Assembly (NCBI GenBank): GCA_935421135.1
Contig: OW285189.1
Location: forward strand, 17,009,072-17,073,071
Direction: 5' to 3'
Length of the DNA: 64,000 bases
Source of the DNA: Bugulina stolonifera
Taxonomy: Eukaryota; Bryozoa; Gymnolaemata; Cheilostomatida; Bugulidae
Shown here: positions 1 through 10,929 of the stretch, piece after piece
Layout of the letters: the number at the start of each line of letters is the position of its first letter
Position numbering within the stretch: position 1 is the first letter of the stretch
Translations under genes and position numbers: made by a program
Notes under the pieces: model-generated
What the model was told of the DNA's origin: nothing
Databases searched by the model: none
The model's input: the letters and a program-made list of their open reading frames with translations, nothing else

Positions 1-135
1 CTCCCACTCTTTAAAATTGTCCCGTGAGCACCAAGTTACAACCATATGCATGTATAAGTAATGTAGTAACATTACTGTATCATTACAATACTGCCTACTA
101 TAACTTGTATCTGGTGATCAAATATTGTATTTTAG

Positions 136-1072
136 GGTAGTAGTTGACGTACCAAGTGGAGAGGTAGGATTCCAGTGTCGTTTCACTGTGCGAAATCCAT
201 CACGAGGAAAGCATGTCTACAGCATATCTGACTCACCCACTGCTACAGGTAACACTTCATTTCATACAAGTATTACCTACATTGTACATAGTATTACTGT
301 TGATGACCTGAATTCAGCACTAGTAGTAGTGTAATCACTATACAACATGTAGATGAAACAAACCTTTTCATAATATAGTATCAGGTAACGATCTGAGTAT
401 AAACCTTGGTACAATATTGACTATCATGGTCAACTGTAAGTACACCTTTCCAACAGGTACGTGTATAAAACTAACTACATGTGTGTTTTATAGCTGCCAC
501 TCCATCCAATGCCTACATCTCTGGAGTAGGTTTCGATGCTTCTGTAAGTTCAAAAGCAGATCCATTAACTGTTTGCAGCTATACTGACCTACATACAGAC
601 ATTGGTGGCAATCGTTTCTACAGGTAAGTAGAGAGGCTTTCTGCACTAATAAGAAAGTAGATTAAAATACTTAATAATAATAGATAATGACCTTCAGCTG
701 TATTACATGGTAGAATCAAGCAAATGAACACTTTAAAAACGTTTTATTTGATGCAAAGAAATCACTTATGTGTTCAAAATAACAATATACAATGTATATT
801 ATATTGTACATGTAATACAGTTAATATACTGTTAAAAGAATAAGAGAAATATTGTATACCCTGTTCCATGATCTTGTAGTCAAGTTGAATACATCATTAA
901 GAACAATGATATGAGAATGAACGCTACATCTGGCAGAGAAATAAATGAAAGTGGTTCAGAATGGTTCACACCGACTTCAAGTAAAATCTATATCGGGGTC
1001 AACAGACGTTATGCTGATGAAACTGATACTGGAACAGGGGTGTGTCAAGTACACTGTTCTACAATAGAATAA
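136..1072 (+). CDS. Small secreted cysteine protein, copy 1 (3' exons only)
   Basis: Three coding exons are visible: 136-248, 494-623 and 880-1072 (stop TAA 1070-1072). Acceptors end in TTTTAG, TTTATAG and CTTGTAG, and donors are GTAACA and GTAAGT. Phases (1 base in, 1 out; 2 in, 2 out; 1 in) match copy 3 exactly, so this is the same gene structure. The signal-peptide exon and the first cysteine exon lie left of the window. Translated blocks include YSISDSPTATG, SNAYISG, EWFTPTS and the C-terminal pair CxxxC. It has one more cysteine (VCSY in the middle exon) than copy 3. I do not recognise the family. From copies 2 and 3 the product should be secreted. The reading frame is intact in all three exons, so this may be a live gene; its 5' half cannot be judged. 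Confidence 0.75.
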
Positions 1073-1190
1073 TATACAGATGAACCATAGCTCATCGTCT
1101 GCTGACATTCAGCTGACCGAAATCTGATGTTAAATCACGTTATTTACACTAAATCATCAACGTATTATAATATATGGGAGGTTTTTAGAA
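1073..1190 (+). other. 3' UTR block nearly identical to that of copy 3
   Basis: From the last codons (1061) to 1189 this matches 14281-14409 with one visible mismatch (position 1162 against 14382), while the coding exons just upstream differ at many positions. It is transcribed 3' UTR by position. Either recent gene conversion or strong constraint would explain it. Confidence 0.7.
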
Positions 1191-1683
1191 GGTTTTCCTC
1201 AAAATTTATGTAACCATGATATACTTATCTCTATATTATAATTGTGTAATGTAATATTCTCAACTTTCAATTGTATGCATAGTATTATTTGTAATTGTTC
1301 ACGGAATTGCATTCTTTTGACTTTCCAACTAATATTTCGTATTTAAAAAAACAACAATTAAATTACTAACAATAGTTTTGTGGCTAATGGCAGTTGTGCG
1401 CCCTTGTAATTCAATGAATAGACAACTCCAATGTACTTGCTCACCAGACTAGTCCACTTCCAAATACATCATCTTACATGCAGTATATATTACGTAGGTC
1501 TAGTCATAATTTGTATGGTTTATCTAACACCCAGTACAATTACAGTACTAAGTGCTACATTAGATTCCTATCTAGATTATATTTACATGTTATGTAATAA
1601 TACCATTGAAAAATGTTGGTGTGGGATAATATTTTAATGATGAATAGTAGTACAAGAGGCATATTTTATATATAGAGATTTAA

Positions 1684-1727
1684 TTCCTAATATTTCGTCA
1701 CTTGTCTAAGTAACATCATCAGAGGAT
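1684..1727 (-). ncRNA. Hammerhead-like ribozyme core (tentative)
   Basis: On the - strand the order is AUCCU, CUGAUGA, a 7-bp hairpin (GUUACUU with AAGUGAC, one G-U), GAAA, then UAUU and AGGAA. AGGA can pair with the UCCU just before CUGAUGA to form helix I. Helix III would be almost absent and there is an extra U between CUGAUGA and helix II, so this is not a canonical fold. Similar cores are known from Penelope-like retroelements. A second example lies at 3156-3199 in the same orientation. Self-cleavage is not shown by sequence. Confidence 0.3.
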
Positions 1728-1968
1728 GAATGAGGTTCTGAAAATTGGGGACTACTTTATATAATGGAAGTACATCAAAGAAAAAGCTAAGGCAGTGGAT
1801 TAGGTTAAGAGTAAAGCTACAAAGTTATTTACACAATAGAGCTATAAGATGAAAGGATAAAGTTATACTTCAAAGGCTAAATATTCAAACTATTGCTAAT
1901 AGATATAAAGTTAATTGCAGGTATAATAATTTTGCGTGAATATTTGGCTAGAGCTTCCTTTTATAAGG

Positions 1969-2115
1969 TTGCTTAGCTGGTGTAGTGGTAGCATGTTCTG
2001 TTCACTGTGCTAGGCGATTAGGTGCCGTAGAGGCCCCAGGTTCAAACCCCACAGTCAGGGACTGATATTTTTATGGATTTGAAACAAGTCTCTGACTGCT
2101 AAAAATACATTATAC
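1969..2115 (+). mobile_element. tRNA-derived SINE-like element
   Basis: A pol III A-box-like stretch (GGTGTAGTGGTAGC, about 1979-1992) is followed by a good B box (GGTTCAAACCC, 2039-2049). The piece between does not fold as a normal tRNA, and non-tRNA sequence follows, so a tRNA-headed SINE fits better than a functional tRNA. The corresponding place in the duplicated block (about 15190-15245) lacks this tRNA head, which agrees with insertion, or loss from the other copy. The 3' end is not defined. Confidence 0.5.
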
Positions 2116-2194
2116 AATATATAGAAAATGGCCAAACCCCCTAACATTATATTTAGTATATTAGCTTTGGATAACCAATGACAAGTGACATCAC

Positions 2195-2334
2195 TTATCC
2201 TCTGGCCAATGAACAGTCACTTAACTTAGCACTGTATCCATTATACGTCTACAGTTGCTCCCACCTCTAACGTAGTAGACATGGTTATTGCATAACCTGA
2301 GTTCAGGTACTTGCAGGTCAGTTGTTATGTCTAA
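2195..2334 (-). pseudogene. Decayed copy of the last lysyl-oxidase exon
   Basis: On the - strand this matches the terminal exon of the lysyl oxidase-like gene (15294-15416): the tail TATAATGGATACAGTG..., the stop region after GGCCAGAGG, and the upstream CTGCAAGTACCTGA are shared. The middle is rearranged (the segment encoding FDNNAAIC is replaced by unrelated sequence). No catalytic exons for this copy were found beyond possible traces near 2495-2575. It is a leftover of a segmental duplication that also carried the secreted-protein gene. Confidence 0.65.
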
Positions 2335-2929
2335 GTACGTTGTAGAATATAAATCATGAGCTAGATTATAATGTAAAGGGAAAGAAGATGATTAAATGTA
2401 GAATATTTTCTATTTGATAACTGGTTTGCACATGAATGCACTAACAGATGTACATGTCTAGTAGCCACAACTATTATATTATTCATAAAGGTGATAAGGC
2501 AGAGTCCGTTAAATATATTAATTTACTGTGAATCTATATCACTTTATATGAGAGGCTCTATTGGCAAGACCGAGTCCACCAGTGGCCTTAATTCATCCAC
2601 AACTAATAACCAATGCCTATTTCTAATAAATTATAAAAATAATTGAAGTCAATGTATCTTCATGTAATATTAAACCAACCGTAACAGCGCTCCTTGGCAC
2701 CGGAAACTGAAAATACCAACATGTTGGCCTTTGCACGGCCAAACAAACGGTGCACAGATTCTTTCTAGAATGAGGCTCCGTTGGCCGAAAAAGAAAAATT
2801 CATTCAGCCAAGCTTTTATGCACATCAACACAGCCTACTGATGTTCTTGAAAAAGAGAATAAAACTTCAACAAAGCCAATAGTGAATATTGGAATTAAAT
2901 CATAATAACAATATCCAGTGTACACATTG

Positions 2930-3135
2930 TAGGGCAATGTATATTTTAGAATAAATAGTAGAATAGATTATGAATACACTGTGCATGTTATAGAGTAATG
3001 CATGTATATACGAATTATACGTATTATACGTATTATACAATAGACAGTGGAATAGATTAGAACAGTGTACACGTTACATAGTAATGTATAATATACATGT
3101 AGAATAGATGGTAAAATAGATTAGAACAGTGACTA
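2930..3135. repeat. Minisatellite remnant (same unit as 15.8-16.4 kb)
   Basis: Units of the type GTACA..TTATAGAGTAATG..TATA..ATAGACAGTAGAATAGATTAGAA are recognisable here about three times in diverged form. The same unit makes the 125-bp array inside the lysyl-oxidase gene, at the matching distance from the duplicated exon. This extends the segmental duplication to about 3.1 kb. Confidence 0.6.
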
Positions 3136-3155
3136 AATATATTTTTTTATTCATA

Positions 3156-3199
3156 TTCCTGATATTTTCATGCTAGTTTTAATACCATCATCAGAGAAA
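3156..3199 (-). ncRNA. Second hammerhead-like core (tentative)
   Basis: On the - strand: UUUCU, CUGAUGA, a weak hairpin, GAAA, AUAUC, AGGAA. The first and last blocks can pair (UUUCU with AGGAA, one G-U), as in the 1684-1727 element. Helix II is poor (one mismatch, extra U). The surroundings also form an imperfect palindrome (about 3160-3240), an alternative explanation. Confidence 0.22.
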
Positions 3200-3399
3200 A
3201 ATAAATTTTGACAATAAAACTAGCACTAGCATCGAAATATCACGAACAAAAATCAGCAAGTCTGTCTAGTACTATAAAAACATTGTCAGTTTGAAATGTG
3301 AAATAAAACTGTTAAATGACTTGGTTGTATATACATGTATATTATGCATGACGATGTACACTTATAGTAGCAAGATTCTTGGTGAGCCGCACATTTTAT

Positions 3400-3786
3400 G
3401 CTGTACGCAAATATTAACCCATGCGTAAAGGATAATGTCTCAACACAGCTGCTTGTTACAACTTGTCAGATGTTGAATATGTTCGCACTTTGATACTAGG
3501 ATATGCTGTAAATGTCTAAGTAGTTCAATTCCTGCCATTTGGTATCAGAGATTTTGTATATTAACAGTAGGATCTTAAGGCAATACATTATATCCCATTA
3601 TTCTGATTGCTGGGGTTTGATGACACTAGAGAACCATTCTTCAAGTAACATTATTTATTTAATCACCATGTCATGTCTGCTTGCATCCTCTATTACCTTT
3701 CTCCCTTGCTGACTTCCTTGTATTTTTAATATTAGTAGATTATAAGTAAATAAAAAGCAAGCTAAAGTATACAAATAGCACACACA
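3400..3786. repeat. Diverged monomer of the 8.3-11.2 kb repeat family
   Basis: Blocks such as CAGCTGCTTGTTACAACTTGTCAGA and CCCATTATTCTGATTG resemble the arms of the inverted-repeat element at 8308-10921 and the pieces at 11000-11180. No open reading frame. A solo LTR abuts its right end. Confidence 0.4.
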
Positions 3787-3790
3787 ATAT

Positions 3791-4558
3791 TGTAATGGTT
3801 TTTGGTTTCTTGTGCGGTCGTCGTTGGACGACTCCCGAGCCCAAAATGAAGTGCCTATGAGTGGTGCTAGGCCTTCTCATTACATGAAAGATCGAGCGGT
3901 CTCAGTAGTCAAAGTACTACCAGAGACGACCCATCTGGTCCCGAGTCTAGCCTGGGTACTATACTTAGAAAGAGAGTGATCCGACCTAGTAGGCGGTTCG
4001 TGTTGCAAGGTCGAAGACCTTAACAACTAGAATGACCTAGCTACGAAGTGAAAGTCTCTGTATAATAAGTATAGATGTGTCTTTATTGAGATCCAAGCAA
4101 AGACTGAGACAACAAACGTAAAAGCAATGCCCTTTATATAGTAGTAGGACTTCCGTCCGACGTAGTGTCGGGAAAAGACGACATAGGGTCGTCCGGAAGT
4201 TGCGCAACAACATGGCGGCCGGAAGCCCGATGGCCGACCCGAAATAGGTCGGGTTATACAAAAGTTGCTTATAATCATCCAATTCATGTACAAAATGAAT
4301 ATCAAGTGATTCTGAGAGGTCGGGCCTCCTTACATGGGTATAAAAGGCATAAAAAGACTTAGTAATGTCATACACAAGTATGTAGGTATAAACTGAATGG
4401 TTAGACATGCAATATAAGACAAGTATAAGTATACGAACAACTAAATGTAAGAGTACAAGTGTCAGATGAGTAGTGCTGTGGCAACTACTAGGCACCGAAG
4501 GTGCTATAAGGTCCATCAGGGTGGCTGGAGTCGTATACAAATGTCCTGAACCATTACA
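3791..4558 (-). mobile_element. Solo LTR, copy A (768 bp)
   Basis: The element starts TGTAATGG and ends CCATTACA (TG...CA ends) and is flanked by the 4-bp repeat ATAT (3787-3790 and 4559-4562). Read on the - strand it has a TATA box (CTATATAAAGG, around 4130-4143) followed by AATAAA (4082-4087), the U3-R-U5 order of an LTR. No internal retroelement genes adjoin it, so it is a solo LTR. A four-base duplication fits Ty3-type elements, but the family is not proven. It is about 85-90% like copy B by eye. Open frames inside it (up to 176 codons) are not genes. Confidence 0.8.
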
Positions 4559-4562
4559 ATAT

Positions 4563-5480
4563 AACATACATTATAGTTATTCTATGCCATAGGCTATTGC
4601 ATCGTATGTTTTGCACACATTTATTGTCTGCAACTTTGACTCAATCCAGCACCGAGCAGCAAAAAAAAGAAAACTAGAGTAAAAGCTTTTTTGGTTTTGT
4701 TTTTGCCAGGTATAAAATAACATTTTTACCTCAAAAAGCAGACTGCTTAACTAATGGAATAACTCTTGCATAACATTGACTGTTCATAGATAGCTGGAGA
4801 TACTATAAACAATGACAGCATTGAGAAACAGTTTGACAGGAGATAGCAAGAGATTGCAGTGAAAAAATAGGCTGTAATTCCTCAAATTATTGCTTAAATT
4901 ACAACTTGTGCATGGCTTGCATGGAAAATTGCATGAACAAAATTCAGACTATAGAATTAATAAGTTAACTTTGTTACATTTATGCACTGACTTGTGATTT
5001 CTGCGCATGTTCAATGCAGTCTCTCTTATTCAGGCTTGGTATATTTTTCTACTATAGGCGGATTTGTGTTCTCTTGCCCACTCTTAACCAGGTAACACTG
5101 TTCATAACAGTTTTGAACGCAGCTCTGCTAACATTGTATCGTGTCACCTTGTGCCTTTCCTCTGCCAACCATATGGGCCCCACTACCCATCTACCAGGAA
5201 CAGAGGAGTTCCAATGAGAATCTACTGGGTAAAAGCAGATTTAGTATGCAAGCTATGGCTGCAATAGCGGTGAGTTACCAATCTGGTGTTTGTGATAGAA
5301 AATTATACAATAGAGGGTCAGCAGGACAAGCAAGGCTAGTAAAGGTTTAAGGAAATAAGACCTATATGGATGTGTAAATCATTTTGTGCAGTGTAAATAT
5401 TTGTTATGAAACAAATTTGGATAATTACTATACCAATTATACACTACAATTCAGTGAATTCATGTTTAATATTAAATGTC
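4563..5480. other. Region without recognised features
   Basis: AT-rich sequence. Short open frames at 5014-5350 have no recognisable motif or splice context and overlap each other. Confidence 0.4.
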
Positions 5481-5708
5481 ACTGATACAGCTGTTACCAA
5501 TTGGCTCTTAGCTGCTAGCAAAGGATCTTCAATCGAGCACATGTACATATACGATGTTAAGAATAACAAGCAATAATGCTGTTGGTTGAGTTAGGAACCT
5601 AAGGCTAAGGGAAGACTCAAAAAGCGATATAAAAGGGGCCCAGTTGTAACTGAACTTCATTCTGAGTAAGAATTAGAAGAGTAGAAGACAGAAGACAGAA
5701 TAGTAGAA
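5481..5708 (+). promoter_or_regulatory. Promoter and 5' UTR of secreted copy 2
   Basis: The block aligns with 12429-12640 upstream of copy 3. Shared pieces are CCAATTGGCTC...CTGCTAG, TTAGGAACC..AGGCTAAGGGAAGA, a TATA box TATAAAAG at 5628-5635, and GAACTTCATTCTGAGTAAG about 22-40 bp downstream, where transcription probably starts. The roughly 50-base 5' UTR ends at the ATG at 5709. Sequence outside the block is not alike, so the promoter has been duplicated or conserved with the gene. Confidence 0.65.
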
Positions 5709-8103
5709 ATGTTTAGAGTAATTCTCAGTATCCTTGCTCTGATTGGTAAGTACTATTATCTATCAGTAGAATTAAACAAACACTTAGAAGAATAAAACAA
5801 CACTTAGATTAGATAGCCTGGGTAAAAAAACCCCAAACCCAAACTTTCCATTTAGAATGCTGATTATTACATTTACATGTACAGGACGTGTGCATTTGGA
5901 TGTTCACAAACACTGAAATGTATTTAATTTCATAATTGTAAAAACTAAAAGCATTTAATCAAAATCTTTAAATTTCATAATTGGCCACATCCCACTGCCA
6001 CCACAAATTCTGTTACAGCTATGATTGTCCTGTTATTCATGGTGCAGTTAACTGAAACACTGCCAGTGTGGACTTATGTTCACCATATACAGCATACCAG
6101 TTATAGAGTCCAGTATTTCCCAATACGCTCATAATTTTAACCATTTTTATATTGAAGTTTAAAGCAACTAAGCAAAATTTTGGAAGCATGTTATTGTGAA
6201 GAAAAATTCAAAATATTGAACATTATGAAGGGAAACAGGGTCAAAATAGTTGAACGCGTTTGACTATTTTCAGGTGGAGCTAAGGCAACAACAGGGATCC
6301 GATGCAATGTTGAAACCGGAAGGGGTTGTAGCAGCAGAGATGGATTTGGCCTTGCTTACACTGGAGATACTCACGCAGTCTCTATGTGCAAAAGGACATA
6401 CAAGTAACTGAACTAACATGTATTTTATTATAGAATCTGAGAGCTATTATAACATCATTGTACATGTTGTATTAGTATTGTATCCTATAACAGTACTGCT
6501 ACATGTACATGTGTTTTAGACTGGTGGTAGACTTGCCAAGGGGAGAGATAGGATTCAAGTGTCGTTTCACCATACAATACCCATTTAGTACAAAGTTTGT
6601 CTACAGCATATCTGACTCACCCACCGCTACAGGTAAAATTCTATATATTGGTCATAGTGGCAATAACATTTCACCTCACGCATTATTTATTGATGTATAA
6701 ATACTTAAACATTCGATAAGTGATATACAGACGGACTATCACTATATGGAAGCTCAGCTTACAGACCTCATTAAATGTAAGCAAGCTAGCACAAAACCTA
6801 CATGTACTAGCAAAGTTTCTACATACTACAGTAAGTGCATCCGGTAAACGATGCGCATAGTCATTTGCTGTGGTTCTCGCAACAAATTCGCTGGGACGTT
6901 GCTCATTAGCGAGCGCTCAATCTATGGCGAACACTTAGGCTACAAAGTTATAGGTCGACGTAATGAGCCAAAAGTAGTTGACAGTCTGTGCAAAGAAAGT
7001 ACTTTTACCATCTTTGGTCTGCACTGCTAGATTACGTGCTCAGTAGGATGACTCGAACGTTTTGGGCTTTTTCTTCATGTTCAAGTTTCTCTAAATCTTT
7101 TCTCCTTCTATTGGTGCTGTCAGTATCAACATCATGTGCCCTGAAAACAATGGGCTAGCATTACAGGTACTTCTAGCCAATTTGAGGACAATTTTTCATC
7201 ACTCTTGAGAAAATCTCCATTGTTCAATCGGTAATTTTTCTTTGCCGCTCAACTAGTTTGGACTAGGCCGTTTATTAGGTCAGGTTTTAGAGCGATCCTA
7301 TTGGCGCAGAGCACCGTGGAAAAACTTAACAATCTATAAACTTTGCTACTAGTGTCCAAGTTATCTGGTCTAAGAAATTAGCAAGTTTATTATTTATCAT
7401 ATTTTATAATATATGATGTCGTAAAATTATTATTTTACAACATCTTGTGCATATTGCTTATTGAGTAGCATTGACCAGGATGCCTCATTCATTCCAGTCA
7501 GAGACCCTCACTCATCTTTCAAGCAAAATGTTGCGCTCATTAAAAGGATTGATCACTTGAATCGATTAGCTGTCATAAGTTTTTAACTTGAATTGTGATT
7601 TAATGCTGGCTACATGTACATGTTCAAATACTCTTAAGTCATTTGTCAAGAGCAGATAAATCTGAAGGGATTCAGTGCAGTGTGCATCATTATGTCGAAA
7701 TATTCAATAACTGAATTTTCAGTGACAAGTTGTAAATTGCAATTAATATGAATAATCAACATCAAATTATCACACATTTTATGTAAAAATTGTGATATTT
7801 TTGCTTTGAAATTCGAATGTCTGGCACCATTTCAATATAATAATTCACCATAACTAAATTAATAGCCCTATAACTCTTCAAAAAATTGAACTAAACAAGA
7901 AAAGAATTGAATTGTAACTTTGCTTGCAGCCGATTCTGGAAAACCTTAAAGACTGAGTTGTCTGGGGACATGTGAATTAACTTGCCAGCCATGGCAACTT
8001 GAGTTTCAAAAATAAAACTTGCAAACATATTTGAAATTTAATGTGTCATTGTTTTACAGGTCCCACTTCATCCCATGCCTACATCTCTGGAAAAGGACAC
8101 TAG
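5709..8103 (+). pseudogene. Small secreted cysteine protein, copy 2 (truncated)
   Basis: Exons: 5709-5745 (MFRVILSILALIG, identical to copy 3), 6274-6403, 6520-6632, and a partial exon from 8060. The first three have good splice sites and the same phases as copy 3. The fourth begins GPTSSHAYISGKG and then leaves homology; a TAG follows at 8101-8103. The rest of exon 4 and the whole of exon 5 (CxxxC tail) were not found before the inverted-repeat element starts at about 8.3 kb. The predicted product is about 108 aa with signal peptide and the first four cysteines. It is most simply a copy broken by the neighbouring insertion or deletion, but a short secreted product cannot be excluded because the promoter and frame are intact. 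Intron 3 is unusually long (1.4 kb). Confidence 0.65.
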
Positions 8104-8307
8104 AATTTGGTGATAGTAAAATTATTCCAGTTATAATACACTAAAATAATATGGTGTAAGTGCTTTGTTATTTTACAATGCTATTGACTATCATATCATC
8201 ATTGTTTTATGCTGTTATTTATTCACATTGCTTTGCAGCAGTCACAACCCGGTATCGTCACAGGACAACAAATTGAAGAATACGTAGAACAGCAATATTG
8301 TACTACA

Positions 8308-10921
8308 TATCCTTCCCTTTCATGATACCATGGTACCATATAGCTCAGTATTTTAATAAACAATTTTCTATGTACACTTAGTATCCACATCATCAGCCAT
8401 TGTGAAAGATAAGTTTCTACAAAAAATGGGTTTACAGCAGCTTGTTGCAACTTGTCAGAGGTTTGTATAGAGGTCATGATATAGGACACTAAAATATCAT
8501 GTAGCTGTTCCATTATTCTAATTGTTGACTTTTAACAGCAGTTGAGTCATGTTTCGAATAACAATATTATTTAATTGTTTTGTCATGTGTACTAACCTCT
8601 TCTAATACTTCCTCTTCCAGCAGTTTGTTATAATCTATCAGAGGCTTTGTGTTGATATTTTTGAAGCTAATTAGCAAAGCATGGTATAGCTGTAAGCTAA
8701 ATATATATAAAAGTTATTAAAAGCTAGTGTTTGTGGACTGTGGCTATTAGTTTTGCATGTATATATCTGGTTAGAATTTGATAACTAATGGTGATCCCTA
8801 AAAATTGTCCAGAGCTAGTTAAAATAACCTCTACCACCTCACCCACCGATTAAAGAAGCCTTAGTTCCATGGAGCACCACTTTCTTCCCCTTCTTTTTCC
8901 TTAAACAATCCTTGGTTAAGCCACACCTAGAACTACTGCTTAGCTTGGATAGCTAGCTAGTCATGGTAAAGTATTAAAGTATCAAAGATGCTCAATACAA
9001 GGATAAATTAATTTTTGAAAATAAAAAAACACTCTCCAAAATAAACTATATGGCGAAAGAGGCTCAAATTCAACATGGCGTTTTGGGGGCGTTGTTCAAG
9101 GCTAAATCTACTCAACCTAGTAGTGCAAATAACCGGTAAAAATGTTGCTGTATAATATACAATGTACAAGACACACCTGTAGATTCTATTTCTGCAGTAA
9201 AAGCATTGTCTTTTTGAATCTAAAAGGCTGAATTTTCAGATTCAAATTCTACCTATATTCGCTACAATATAATTACCACATGGCCATGCAGTTAACTATC
9301 TATGGCCATAGAGGTCAGTCAAGACTTAACTAGATGTACAATTTGGGACTTGGCTTGGTTATAACCTACTTTGTGAAGAAAATGGGTGAAATCCTTATTA
9401 ATAGCGTAAAAATGCGGTTTTGGTAACTTTATCATGACTGGTCCTTTCCCACATTTGTAAAATGAGGTAAGATAGCTAAGCTAAGCAATATTTCTAAGTG
9501 TGGCTTAACCAAGGATTGTTTAATGAAAACGAAGGGGAATAAAGTAGTGCACCATGGAACTAAGGCTTCTTTAATTGGTGGGTGAGGTGGTAGAGGTTAT
9601 TTTAACTAGCTCCTGAGAAATTTTAGGATCACCATTAGTTATAGAATTCTAACCAGATATATACATGCAAAACTAATAGCCACAGTCCACAAACAATAGC
9701 TTTTAACAACTTTTATATATATATAGCTTACAGCTATACCATGTTTTGCTAATTAGCTTCAAAAATATCAACACATAAAGCCTCTGATAGATTATAACAA
9801 ACTGCTGGAACAGGGAGTATTTGAAGTGGTTAGCACACAGGACAAAACAATTAAATAATTGTTATTCAGAACATGACTCAATTGCTGTTAAAAAGTCAAC
9901 AATTGGAATAATGGAACAACTACAACTACATGATATTGTAATGGTTTCTGTGATTTAGTGCGGTCGTCCTTGGACGACTATCGACCCAGAAATGAAGTGC
10001 CTATGAGTGGTAATAGGACTTCGCATTACATGAAAGATCGAGCGGTCTCAGTAGCCCAATAACTACCAGAGACGACCCATCTGGTCCCAAGTCCGACCTT
10101 CAGACTATACTATGAAAGAGAGTGATCTGACCTAGTAGGCGGTTCGCTAAGCGAATGACCTGACAAAAGGAAGTGAAAGTCTCTGTATCAAGTATAGATG
10201 TGTCTTTATTGAAAGCCAAGTGAAGACTGAGACAATGAACAGTGAAACAATGCCCTTTATATATTATAAGGACTTCCGGCCGACGTAGTGTCGGGAAAAG
10301 ACGACGTGGTGTCGTCCGGAAGTTGCGCAACAACATGGCCGCCGGAAGCCCGATGGCCGACCCAAAATAGGTCGGGTTCTACAAAAGTTGCTTATAATGG
10401 TCCAATTCATGTACAAAATGAATAATAATGGATTCTGAGAGGTCGGGCCTCTGTACATGGGTATAAAAGGCATTAAAAGATTTAGCAATAATCATACATG
10501 AATGCATATCAGTATGTAATGGGTAAAAACACATGGAGACACGTATATAGACAGTAATTAATGGTTTAACATGCAGTATAATTGAATATAGGTATACGAG
10601 CAGCTATTTATGAGAGTTTGAGTGTTAGCTGAGTAGCGCTGTGACAACTACTAGGCACTTAGGGTGCTGTAGGGTTTTATCCGGGTAGCTGGAGTCGTAT
10701 ACAAATGTCCTGTACCATTACAATATTTTAGTGTCCTATATCATGACCATTATACAAACCTCTGACAAGTTGCAACAAGCTGCTGTAAACCTATTTTTTG
10801 TAGAGACTTATCTTTCACAATGGCTGATGATGTGGATATGGTGTGTACATATAAAGTTGTTTATTAGAATACTGAGCTATATGGTACCATGGTGTCATCA
10901 AAGGGAAGGATATGTAGCATA
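8308..10921. mobile_element. Large inverted-repeat (foldback-like) element
   Basis: The left arm (8308-8955) and right arm (9472-10921) are imperfect reverse complements of about 650 bp, separated by a 516-bp spacer (8956-9471). The right arm is interrupted by an LTR (9937-10722) that the left arm lacks. Arm landmarks are AAGCCACACCTAGAA with TTCTAAGTGTGGCTT, and CTACATATCCTTCCCTT with AAGGGAAGGATATGTAG. No transposase was found in the arms or spacer, so it would be non-autonomous. Sub-blocks (TTGTTGACTTTTAACAGCAG) recur in direct orientation at 8520 and 10930, so the structure is composite. Confidence 0.6.
9937..10722 (-). mobile_element. Solo LTR, copy B (786 bp)
   Basis: Same element as 3791-4558: TGTAATGG...CCATTACA ends, flanked by ATAT (9933-9936 and 10723-10726). 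On the - strand there is a TATATAAAGGGCA promoter-like motif (about 10250-10263) and AATAAA near 10207. The left arm of the surrounding inverted repeat gives the unoccupied site (around 8490-8500) with a single ATAT, so the insertion happened after the inverted repeat formed and made a 4-bp target duplication. Confidence 0.85.
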
Positions 10922-10929
10922 AGTGTACC

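Noticed and set aside
1975..2060. Functional tRNA gene
   Set aside because: A and B boxes are present but the acceptor and anticodon stems do not pair; a SINE head fits better.
4037..4567. 176-codon open frame on the - strand
   Set aside because: Lies wholly within a solo LTR; the second LTR copy does not keep the frame.
6841..7160. Higher-GC stretch in intron 3 of secreted copy 2, possibly an old coding fragment
   Set aside because: Translations on both strands are broken and match nothing I can name.
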